A stretch of DNA of 6,873 bases from Verrucomicrobiales bacterium (lineage in GTDB: Bacteria; Verrucomicrobiota; Verrucomicrobiia; Verrucomicrobiales; V1-33), in NCBI GenBank assembly GCA_028293305.1, contig JAQGPD010000148.1:1-6873 (forward strand), read 5' to 3'. Position 1 is the first letter of the stretch, and each line of letters opens with the position of its first letter. The notes beneath the pieces were generated by a model that saw only the letters and a list, made by a program, of their open reading frames with translations, searched no databases and was not told the origin of the DNA. The translations under genes were made by a program, and so were the position numbers. Positions 1 to 6,873 of this stretch are shown here, piece after piece.

Positions 1-423
1 GTGCGCGGATCCTATGTGGATGGATTGGAGTCCTCGGGTTCGATTTTGAATTCCAAGGACAACTCGGATTTGGACCTGTTTGAAGGGGCTCTCGTCGCCA
101 GGCTGCTGGTGCCGTTGGGCACCGATATCGTGAAGTTGTATGGCGAGGGATCAGTGGGTTCCGCCAACCTGAAAGTGTCAGGCAATGCCAAGGTGAAAGG
201 CAGCATCGGCGGCCAGGATTTTTCCGTGAACAGCCGTTTTGATGAAGAGGACTGGGTTTTGGCCTGGGGTGTGGGCGCGGGTTTGCAGTTTGATTTCACG
301 TCCCGTTTTGGCCTGCGGGTCGGCTACAATTTCCACAGCTTCGGCGACTCCGAAGTGTTCGGCCTCAAGCTTGATCCCGGTGCCATGCACGGCGTGACAT
401 CCGCACTGATCTTCAAGTTCTGA
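1..423 (+). CDS. Outer-membrane beta-barrel protein, C-terminal part (5' truncated)
   Basis: The frame is open from the first base and ends at a TGA at 421-423, giving 140 residues. The GTG at position 1 is probably an internal Val codon and not the start, because no signal peptide follows and a small barrel normally needs about 170-200 residues. The protein alternates polar and hydrophobic residues with many Gly and aromatics, as in transmembrane beta-strands: about 25-37, 44-52, 85-99, 101-113 and 129-140. It ends in Phe after an alternating pattern (SALIFKF), the usual C-terminal signal for assembly by the BAM machinery. Strand pairs with the short polar turn around 100 and the GLRVGYNFHSF strand resemble OmpA-like/opacity-type 8-stranded barrels (general family knowledge). 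The cargo or role cannot be told; it may be structural or an adhesin. It is convergent with the dehydrogenase gene, with 12 bases between the two stops. Confidence 0.75.
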   Translation: MRGSYVDGLESSGSILNSKDNSDLDLFEGALVARLLVPLGTDIVKLYGEGSVGSANLKVSGNAKVKGSIGGQDFSVNSRFDEEDWVLAWGVGAGLQFDFTSRFGLRVGYNFHSFGDSEVFGLKLDPGAMHGVTSALIFKF

Positions 424-435
424 GCCGGCGATCCT

Positions 436-2067
436 TTATTTTGGTGCGGCTGGACTCAGCTGCAAAAGGCGGCCCGGCAGCCAGCCGACACCGCTTTTGA
501 AATTGGTGGGGCGGGTGTATTCCAATACATACAATCCGCCATGTCCGTCCGGGAGCACATCCAGCGGACGGCCGAACGGGGCGAGGACAGTGGTGACTTT
601 GGCGCGCCATCGACCGGTTTTCGGATCCTGCCAGGGCGCAACGTGCAGGACATCGAAGCCGCTGTCCGCCGGGGTTGGGAGCAAATTGCCGAACCGCGTG
701 AGAATGAACCCATTGCGCAGCGGTTCCGCATAGTCGGCGCCGCACCAGACCATGCCGGCGGGGCTGGAATGGGGATCGAATGTTCCCAGCCCGCCCGCGA
801 TGCCGCCCCCGCCGGCGGGTCCGTCGTTCTGCACCGGGAAAGTAAACGTTAGGCCAGCGGGTGCGGCGGGAGTGTGTGGATAGGGCGCGGGCTGAAGCGG
901 CCAGTCCGAGAATTGATAGGGAAAGCCGTAGTGTTTTCCGGTTTCGATAAAATCCATCTCCTCCGGGGCGTTGGCGTCCGGGCCGTTGCTGGCGGTGAAA
1001 AGCTGGCCCCGGTCGTTCCATGCGAAACCATAGGCATTGCGGATGCCGTGGGCGATGACTTCGATTTCGGGTTTTTCCGCCTTGGGATCCAGCCGCCAGA
1101 GGCCGGCCGTGATCGGGGCTTCGCCGGTTTTGGCGATACGGTCGATGGTTCCGGTTTCGCCTCCGTCGGTGCGCGATCCGCTATTGATATATAACATTCC
1201 ATCCGGCCCGAAGGCGATATGGCTGACCCCGTGATTGTAGGGCCCGACGCCCCAAGGGTATTCCGTTTTCAACCACGCCTTCAAAACGGGCGGGTCATCC
1301 CCCGTCACCGGCTCGCTGCGCCAGACCGTGACCCGATTCATATCCACCTCATAACCTTTCGCAATGCGTTGATTCCCAACGATCCAAAGCCGATTCTCCG
1401 GACCGAGCGCCAATCCCATGGTGCTGACACTGCTTTCCGAAGTATCGGCATAGGACTCCGGCTGGATCCAGGGAACCACCGCATTTTCCGTCAGCTTGTA
1501 GACAATGCCGCGTTCCCCCATCAAATAAACCGGTCCGCCTTTTCCGGATCCGGCAAGCCGCGTGCAAAAACCTGGCAGCGGGGCCGTTTCCTTCAGGGTC
1601 CAGCCAGTCGGCGGGGAGGGAAGCGGCTCGAAGGCGGCGGCCTTCGCCAAGGCGGCAAAGGTGGGGAATTTACTTCCGGCACGGGCCTTGGCGACCTCGG
1701 CCGCGGTGAAGGGCTCGGCCTGGTTTCCCCAGGATTGCGTAACATAGGTCAGGACCTCCGCCGCGTCCGCATCCTCCAACATTTGCGCGGGCATGACATT
1801 GTTATATTCCTTTCCGTTCACCTTGATAGGCCCCTCCAATCCTTCACAAAGAACCCGGATCGTCCGCGTGCGGTCACCCTTCAGCCAATCGCTTCCAGCC
1901 AAAGGCGGATAGGCGGGCGGCGCGCCCTGGCCGGCGGGCAGGTGGCACATGGCGCACTTTTCCAAAAAAATCACCTCCCCCCGGGATGGGGCGGCGGGGG
2001 CCGGGGCAACGGCGGAGAAAAAATAAAGCAGGGCAGGGAGGGAGCCGATCCGGTATTTTCCAAACAT
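436..2067 (-). CDS. Secreted cytochrome c / PQQ-type sugar (sorbosone) dehydrogenase fusion
   Basis: This encodes 543 residues, from ATG (complement of 2065-2067) to TAA (complement of 436-438). Residues 1-26 look like a Sec signal peptide: K4/R6, a hydrophobic core, and an Ala-Pro-Ala-Ala exit. Residues 29-113 form a class I monohaem cytochrome c domain with CAMCH (C38, C41, H42) and a likely distal ligand M92 in NNVMPAQ. From about 155 to 540 there is a six-bladed propeller of the glucose/sorbosone dehydrogenase type. NHGVSHIAFGPDGMLYINSG (278-297) puts H279 where soluble glucose dehydrogenases carry the catalytic His. GIRNAYGFAW (341-350), followed by NGPD and HYGFPY, matches the family's PQQ-contacting Arg-Asn segment. 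Inferred role: periplasmic oxidation of a sugar or alcohol with electrons passed to the fused haem. The substrate is unknown, and PQQ use is inferred from the family. No strong ribosome-binding site is visible; GGAAG sits too close to the ATG. It is divergent from oppA. Confidence 0.88.
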   Translation of the reverse strand: MFGKYRIGSLPALLYFFSAVAPAPAAPSRGEVIFLEKCAMCHLPAGQGAPPAYPPLAGSDWLKGDRTRTIRVLCEGLEGPIKVNGKEYNNVMPAQMLEDADAAEVLTYVTQSWGNQAEPFTAAEVAKARAGSKFPTFAALAKAAAFEPLPSPPTGWTLKETAPLPGFCTRLAGSGKGGPVYLMGERGIVYKLTENAVVPWIQPESYADTSESSVSTMGLALGPENRLWIVGNQRIAKGYEVDMNRVTVWRSEPVTGDDPPVLKAWLKTEYPWGVGPYNHGVSHIAFGPDGMLYINSGSRTDGGETGTIDRIAKTGEAPITAGLWRLDPKAEKPEIEVIAHGIRNAYGFAWNDRGQLFTASNGPDANAPEEMDFIETGKHYGFPYQFSDWPLQPAPYPHTPAAPAGLTFTFPVQNDGPAGGGGIAGGLGTFDPHSSPAGMVWCGADYAEPLRNGFILTRFGNLLPTPADSGFDVLHVAPWQDPKTGRWRAKVTTVLAPFGRPLDVLPDGHGGLYVLEYTRPTNFKSGVGWLPGRLLQLSPAAPK

Positions 2068-2146
2068 GCTTCCATGCTACCACCGTCGCGCGCCGGGATT
2101 CCAGCAGGAAAGTGGTGGATGAAGTGCGGGAAACAAAGGATTTTCC

Positions 2147-2162
2147 TGGCACAGGGCATGCA
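2147..2162 (+). promoter_or_regulatory. Candidate sigma-54 (RpoN) -24/-12 promoter for oppABCDF
   Basis: The sequence TGGCACAGGGCATGCA carries the -24 GG (2148-2149) and the -12 GC (2160-2161) separated by exactly 10 bases, the spacing sigma-54 requires. It matches the consensus TGGCACG-N4-TTGCA except for A at the seventh base and A for the first T of TTGC, and a C precedes it as in the extended consensus. The predicted start of transcription would be near 2173, leaving a leader of about 14 bases before the oppA ATG. No convincing sigma-70 pair was seen in the same 119-base gap. No activator-binding site could be recognised, and rpoN itself is not in the window, so this remains a motif match. 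Confidence 0.45.
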
Positions 2163-2186
2163 CTGCGTTCATAGATTGCCGCGCCC

Positions 2187-3845
2187 ATGAACCCCCTTCG
2201 ACTTCTGATTCTCTTCTTCACCGTGCTGGCCGCGGCGGGTCTCACCGGCTGCGGGGGCGATCCCGTGAGCGCGGTTGAGGGCGCGAAATCGAAAATCTTT
2301 CTGGTGAACAACAAAGCCGAGCCCCGCTTTCTGGACCTGCAGCGTTGCAACAGCGTCACCGAGCACCACATCATGCTTTCGCTGTATCAGGGATTGGTGG
2401 GTGAATCGAAGGAGAGCGACAAGGATGTGGAGCCCGGAGCGGCGGAGCGCTGGGACACGAATGCGGACAAATCCGTGTGGACATTCCATCTCCGGAAAAA
2501 CGCCAAGTGGTCCGACGGCGCGCCACTGACAGCGCAGGATTTTGTGTGGTCGTATCGTCGGATGCTCCGGAAGGCGCTGGGCGCGCAATATGCTGAAATG
2601 CTTTATATGCTCAAGAACGGCAGGGAGTTGTATGATGGCGTGGTCAAGGAGGAGGATCTGGGCGCGAGGGCCTTGGATAATGATACATTGGAACTCACCT
2701 TCCTGGGACCCACCCCGCATTTCCTGCTCATCGCCTGCCACACCTCATGGTGGCCGGTGCCTCGTCATGTGATTGAAAAATACGGCGGAGTCTATGATGT
2801 GATGAATCCGTGGACGGACGAGGACAAGCTGGTGGGCAATGGTCCCTTCAAAATGAAACGTTATCTGTTCCGCCAATATCTCGAAGTGGAACGCAATCCC
2901 CACTACTGGGACGCGGCGAATGTGAAGCTGGACGGAGTCAGGTTCTACAGCATCGACGACGATGCCGTGGAGGAGCGGCTGTTCCGCCGCGGTCAGCTGC
3001 ATGCGACTTATTCGACCCCGCTTTCACGCATTCCGGACTATCTGAAAAACCATCCGGACATTGTCCAAAACTACACCAACTGCGCGTCGTGGTATTTCCG
3101 GGTCAACACCACCCGGCCCGTGCTTTCGGACGTGAAAGTGAGGCGTGCCCTGGCCTTTGCACTGGATCGGAAAAGTATCATTGATAACGTTTTACGTGCC
3201 CGCCAGCAACCCGCCGCGGGGATGGTGCCGCCCATGGAAGGCTACACGCAGGTGAATGAATTCAGCTACGACCTGACAAAAGCCAGGCAGCTCCTCGCGG
3301 AAGCGGGATTCGCGGATGGAAAGGGATTTCCGAAATTCGATATCCTCATTTCCAAAAATGAGGCCTCGCGCCAGATCGCTGAAGCGGTGCAGGCGATGTG
3401 GCGGCAAAATCTTGGGATTTCGGTCGGTGTGACTCAACAGGACTTCAGCGTCTATCTGACTTCCCAGCAGAAATTGGATTATGATATCGCCTGGGCGGGA
3501 TGGAATGCGGACTACTTTGATCCGGCTTCGTTTATTGATATGTGGATGACGGATGGCGGCAATAACGAAACGGGTTGGAGCAATAAGGCCTTTGATAAAT
3601 TGTTGGACGATGCCCGCCAATGCGCGGATGCGGGACAGCGGCTGGCCATTCTCACGGAGGCGGAAAAAATCCTCATGCAGGACACGCCGGTGCTGCCGCT
3701 CTACTTCGGCACCCGCACGCGCCTCATCCATCCCGCGGTGAAAAATTGGCAGGCGCGCCTTTTGGACAATCCCGTCTGGCACAATCTCGAACTCATCTCC
3801 CCGCCTCCGCATTCCTCCATGGATGCGGAACTCAACCGGAACTGA
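2187..3845 (+). CDS. oppA: OppA-type oligopeptide-binding lipoprotein of ABC importer
   Basis: This is a 552-residue family 5 solute-binding protein that captures peptides outside the inner membrane and hands them to OppBC. Residues 1-22 are a lipoprotein signal: N-terminal Arg, a hydrophobic stretch, then the lipobox LTGC with C22 as the lipidated residue. Family landmarks follow in order: FLDLQR near 48, YQGL 67-70, the block VEPGAAERWD then WTFHLRKNAKWSDG (81-111), LTAQDFVWSYRR (114-125), GNGPFKM (217-223), VRRALAFALDR (318-328), and GWNADYFDPASF (438-449). ADY at 441-443 lies where enteric OppA has the Asp that binds the peptide alpha-amino group. The core ends near NLELI (534-538) and is followed by a tail of about 14 residues not found in the enteric protein. 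ATG at 2187 is the first start after an in-frame TAG at 2172-2174; no Shine-Dalgarno is visible. The peptide range cannot be told, and a murein-peptide receptor of the MppA kind is possible. Confidence 0.93.
   Translation: MNPLRLLILFFTVLAAAGLTGCGGDPVSAVEGAKSKIFLVNNKAEPRFLDLQRCNSVTEHHIMLSLYQGLVGESKESDKDVEPGAAERWDTNADKSVWTFHLRKNAKWSDGAPLTAQDFVWSYRRMLRKALGAQYAEMLYMLKNGRELYDGVVKEEDLGARALDNDTLELTFLGPTPHFLLIACHTSWWPVPRHVIEKYGGVYDVMNPWTDEDKLVGNGPFKMKRYLFRQYLEVERNPHYWDAANVKLDGVRFYSIDDDAVEERLFRRGQLHATYSTPLSRIPDYLKNHPDIVQNYTNCASWYFRVNTTRPVLSDVKVRRALAFALDRKSIIDNVLRARQQPAAGMVPPMEGYTQVNEFSYDLTKARQLLAEAGFADGKGFPKFDILISKNEASRQIAEAVQAMWRQNLGISVGVTQQDFSVYLTSQQKLDYDIAWAGWNADYFDPASFIDMWMTDGGNNETGWSNKAFDKLLDDARQCADAGQRLAILTEAEKILMQDTPVLPLYFGTRTRLIHPAVKNWQARLLDNPVWHNLELISPPPHSSMDAELNRN
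3806..3829 (+). other. Perfect 7-bp inverted repeat (stem-loop) at the 3' end of oppA
   Basis: TCCGCAT (3806-3812) is the exact reverse complement of ATGCGGA (3823-3829). One G-U pair and one C-G pair can extend the stem to 9 pairs around a 6-base loop. It lies inside the codons for the extra C-terminal tail of OppA, 13 bases before the stop codon and 25 bases before the oppB ATG. No U-run follows, so it is not an intrinsic terminator. A role in protecting the oppA message or lowering oppB expression is conceivable because binding proteins are usually needed in excess, but this is inference. Confidence 0.4.
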
Positions 3846-3854
3846 AAACCCGAC

Positions 3855-4772
3855 ATGCTCCGCTTCACCCTCAACCGGCTCGCCCAATCCATCGCGGTGG
3901 TGTTCCTGGTTTTCACCATCACTTTTTTCATGATCCGCCTGACCGATGGCGATCCCTTCGCCAGCCCCAAGGCGATGCCGCCGGATGTCAGGAAAGTGCT
4001 GGTGGAACGCTACGGTCTGGATAAACCGCTGCCTGTGCAATATTTCACCACCATGGGATCCTATCTGAAAGGCGATCTCCTGCCTTCCATGAGTTATCAG
4101 GGCATGTGGAACACCAAAATCATCAAGGACGCGTTCCCGATTTCCCTTATCATAGGCGTGGCCGCGCTGGGGGTCGCCCTGGCACTGGGCCTGCCGGCGG
4201 GGATCATCGCGGCGGTGAAAAAAAACACCTGGCTGGACTTCGGGCCGATGTCGCTGGCCTTGATAGGAATCTGTCTGCCGACTTTTGTGATGGGCCCGTT
4301 GCTGATCATGTTATTCGGCCTGAAGTGGCGGCTGCTGAATGTGGCGGGATGGTTTGAAAAGACGGACTGGATTTTGCCGGCGGTCACGATGGGATTGATT
4401 TACGGCGCCTACATCGCACGCATGACCCGCGGCGGGATGCTGGAAGTTTTGAATCAGGATTATATACGCACCGCCCGCGCGAAAGGCGTGCCGGGTTGGA
4501 AAGTGGTCATGGGGCACGCGCTGCGCGGTGGATTGCTGCCGGTGGTGGCTTTTCTGGGACCGGCGCTGGCGGGCATCACGACGGGTTCGTTCATCATTGA
4601 AAAGATTTTCAACCTGCCCGGACTGGGGCAGCACTTTGTCTCCTCCGTCTTCAACCGGGACTACAGCCTCATCCTGGCGCTGGTGGTTTTATACGCCGCC
4701 GTCCTGGTGGTGGTGAATTTCCTGACAGATATTCTGATCGCCTGGCTCAACCCCAAAGTGCGCCTTTCATGA
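3855..4772 (+). CDS. oppB: Oligopeptide ABC transporter permease OppB
   Basis: This is a 305-residue inner-membrane permease, the same length class as enteric OppB (306). The N-terminus has the family layout: helix at 10-28, then a periplasmic loop containing RLTDGDPF, a PPDV segment (42-45) and RYGLDKPLPVQY (52-63). Further membrane segments are at about 97-121, 130-154, 173-190, 225-250 and 272-296, making six. The cytoplasmic EAA loop that docks on the ATPases is at about 203-224, with YIRTARAKG as its core. ARMTRGGMLEVL (188-199), GSFIIEKIFNLPGLGQ (244-259) and NRDYSLILAL (267-276) match OppB closely and separate it from the OppC half. The start follows oppA by 9 bases, with the oppA TGA as the nearest upstream in-frame stop, so no earlier start exists. 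No Shine-Dalgarno is visible. The gene ends with the ATGA overlap into oppC. Confidence 0.95.
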   Translation: MLRFTLNRLAQSIAVVFLVFTITFFMIRLTDGDPFASPKAMPPDVRKVLVERYGLDKPLPVQYFTTMGSYLKGDLLPSMSYQGMWNTKIIKDAFPISLIIGVAALGVALALGLPAGIIAAVKKNTWLDFGPMSLALIGICLPTFVMGPLLIMLFGLKWRLLNVAGWFEKTDWILPAVTMGLIYGAYIARMTRGGMLEVLNQDYIRTARAKGVPGWKVVMGHALRGGLLPVVAFLGPALAGITTGSFIIEKIFNLPGLGQHFVSSVFNRDYSLILALVVLYAAVLVVVNFLTDILIAWLNPKVRLS

Positions 4773-5713
4773 GCACCGTCCTCCCCGCCGCTGATTCCCT
4801 GACTACTCCTTCGCCACTGCCGGTTCCGGCGCGGGCGGGCCGCTCGCTTTGGCAGGATGCCTGGGCGCGGCTGCGGAAAAACCATCTTGCCGTGGTCTGC
4901 GGCGTGGTGCTCATCGCCATCGTTTTGATTTGTTTCATCGGGCCATTTCTGACGGGGTGGAATCCGGAGACCACCAATCTGGCGCTGAAGGCTTCCCCTC
5001 CCGGCACCGCGGAAACCCTGACGGATGGATCGGTGCGCACCCACCTGCTGGGGACGGACACGCTGGGGCGCGATTTGCTGACCCGCATCATGCGCGGCGG
5101 GCAGGTGTCGCTCATGGTGGGCATGGTGGCCACCGGCGTGGCGCTTTTGATAGGCGTGGCCTATGGCGCGGCAGCCGGCTATCTGGGCGGACGGACGGAT
5201 GCGGTGATGATGCGGGCGGTGGATGTGCTGTATGCGCTGCCGTTCATGATATTTGTTATTCTGCTGACGACCATGTTCGGGAAAAGCATGCTGCTCATGT
5301 ATATTGCGATTGGCGCGGTCGAGTGGCTGACCATGTCGCGTATTGTGAGGGCGCAGGTGCAGGGTCTGGCGCGTCAGGAATTCGTGGATGCCGCGCGGTC
5401 GCTCGGACTTTCCACGGCGGTGATCCTGCGCCGCCATATCATTCCGAATGTGTTGGGACCTGTCATTGTTTATGCCACCCTGACGGTTCCGGCGGTGATG
5501 CTGTTGGAGGCGGCGCTGAGCTTTTTGGGTCTGGGCGTGCAGCCGCCTGACAGTTCCTGGGGCACGTTGATCGATGACGGCGCCACCAACATGGAAACCA
5601 GCGTCTGGCTCCTGGCCTGGCCGGCGGCGTTCTTTTCCGTCACTTTGTTTTGTCTGAACTTTGTAGGCGACGGCCTGCGCGATGCCTTGGATGTCCGCAG
5701 CGGGAAGGACTGA
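4769..5713 (+). CDS. oppC: Oligopeptide ABC transporter permease OppC
   Basis: This is a 314-residue inner-membrane permease that pairs with OppB to form the peptide channel. A Pro/Ala-rich cytoplasmic N-terminus (1-24) leads into RSLWQDAWARLRKNHLA (25-41), the OppC N-terminal module, then membrane helix 1 at about 42-62. LLGTDTLGRDLLTRI (93-107) is the conserved segment before the transport core. Further helices are at about 114-137, 151-170, 174-192, 226-250 and 281-300. The EAA coupling loop is at about 203-224 (EFVDAARSLGLS, then RRHIIPN). The C-terminal signature SFLGLGVQPPDSSWGTLIDD (251-270) and the ending LFCLNFVGDGLRDALD (293-308) match enteric OppC nearly position by position. The ATG at 4769 overlaps the oppB TGA in ATGA, which suggests translational coupling; no Shine-Dalgarno is visible. 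A 61-base gap separates it from oppD. Confidence 0.95.
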   Translation: MSTVLPAADSLTTPSPLPVPARAGRSLWQDAWARLRKNHLAVVCGVVLIAIVLICFIGPFLTGWNPETTNLALKASPPGTAETLTDGSVRTHLLGTDTLGRDLLTRIMRGGQVSLMVGMVATGVALLIGVAYGAAAGYLGGRTDAVMMRAVDVLYALPFMIFVILLTTMFGKSMLLMYIAIGAVEWLTMSRIVRAQVQGLARQEFVDAARSLGLSTAVILRRHIIPNVLGPVIVYATLTVPAVMLLEAALSFLGLGVQPPDSSWGTLIDDGATNMETSVWLLAWPAAFFSVTLFCLNFVGDGLRDALDVRSGKD

Positions 5714-5737
5714 ACCCCGCCGGAATCCCGCCCAGCC

Positions 5738-5749
5738 TTGATAAATCAA
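5738..5749. other. Short dyad in the oppC-oppD gap
   Basis: TTGAT-AA-ATCAA is a perfect 5-bp inverted repeat with a 2-base centre. It sits in the only sizeable gap within the opp operon (5714-5774, 61 bases), in an AT-richer patch than its surroundings. It could be a protein-binding site, but a 5-bp arm is short enough to be chance. The gap contains no convincing -35/-10 pair and no intrinsic terminator. The TAA inside it (5742-5744) blocks any upstream extension of oppD. Confidence 0.2.
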
Positions 5750-5774
5750 CTTTCCCCATTTCCACCGATCCCGC

Positions 5775-6763
<989 letters not shown>

Positions 6764-6767
<4 letters not shown>

Positions 6768-6873
6768 GTCCATTTCTTGTTATCGACCACGCTTCCGTGA
6801 CCTTTCCAGGCCGCGGATCCGCGCCCTCCCACACCGCCGTGGACGACGTCAGCCTGACTATTCCCAAAGGGGA
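6764..6873 (+). CDS. oppF: Oligopeptide ABC transporter ATP-binding protein OppF, N-terminal fragment
   Basis: This gene is cut by the right edge after 36 full codons. The readable start is MSPFLVIDHASVTFPG, then a short Ser/Pro loop, then AVDDVSLTIPKG. That is the first two strands of an ABC ATPase up to just before Walker A, which would lie beyond the window. The longer insertion between the first strand and AVDDVSL, and its place directly after oppD, point to OppF, the second ATPase of the heterodimer, rather than another OppD. The ATG overlaps the oppD TGA (ATGA) and has a perfect Shine-Dalgarno upstream. The catalytic motifs cannot be checked here. Confidence 0.85.

Noticed and set aside
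421..452. Possible bidirectional terminator between the convergent genes
   Set aside because: Only a 5-bp stem (AGCCG/CGGCT) with a 19-base loop can be drawn, with no convincing U-run; too weak to call.
808..819. Perfect GC palindrome CCCGCCGGCGGG
   Set aside because: It is explained by Pro/Ala/Gly codons in a Gly-rich loop of the dehydrogenase and has no second copy or flanking structure that I could see.
2080..2118. CCACC/GGTGG and TTCC/GGAA inverted repeats in the divergent gap as activator sites
   Set aside because: The arms are 4-5 bp and do not share a centre, and such matches are expected by chance in this composition.
1219..2190. 323-residue open frame on the plus strand opposite the cytochrome-dehydrogenase gene
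   Set aside because: Its product is rich in Arg, Gly and Pro with no recognisable domain. The minus-strand frame carries a signal peptide, CxxCH and propeller motifs. It is a shadow of a GC-rich gene.
4218..4226. A8 run with an in-phase A-AAA-AAC slippery heptamer in oppB
   Set aside because: A -1 shift would add about 40 unrelated residues and stop by 4357, leaving a useless permease fragment. No clear downstream stem was seen, and Lys-Lys-Asn is natural at this loop of OppB.

Overview
The window looks like a chromosomal segment of a GC-rich (about 60% by eye, not computed) Gram-negative bacterium. Evidence for two membranes is a beta-barrel outer-membrane protein end, an exported c-type cytochrome fusion and a lipoprotein with a lipobox. 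Most genes lack a recognisable Shine-Dalgarno sequence, and a c-type haem domain is fused to a soluble sugar-dehydrogenase propeller. Both traits fit the PVC group, perhaps Verrucomicrobiota, but that placement is an inference from style and not from a marker gene.

Layout: (1) positions 1-423, plus strand, the 3' end of an outer-membrane beta-barrel protein cut by the left edge. (2) 436-2067, minus strand, a secreted protein with an N-terminal monohaem cytochrome c domain followed by a PQQ-type glucose/sorbosone dehydrogenase propeller. It converges on gene 1 with only 12 bases between the stop codons. (3) 2068-2186, a 119-base divergent intergenic region with a good match to a sigma-54 (-24/-12) promoter pointing right. 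(4) 2187 to the right edge, plus strand, a complete-order oligopeptide ABC importer operon oppA-oppB-oppC-oppD-oppF, with oppF cut after 36 codons. B/C and D/F overlap by ATGA; A/B are 9 bases apart; C/D are 61 bases apart.

The Opp genes work as one machine. Lipoprotein OppA captures peptides in the periplasm, OppB and OppC form the inner-membrane channel, and OppD and OppF hydrolyse ATP. The cytochrome-dehydrogenase is transcribed away from the operon and shows no functional tie to it.

I see no new biological system here: the gene content is conventional. The details most worth a second look are the sigma-54-like promoter before oppA, an altered cysteine pattern in the OppD C-terminal domain (one ligand position replaced by Gln, with an extra CxxC further on), the order of the haem-propeller fusion, and a perfect inverted repeat at the 3' end of oppA. 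There is no gene-free stretch longer than 300 bases, and I found no tRNA, rRNA, CRISPR array or mobile element.
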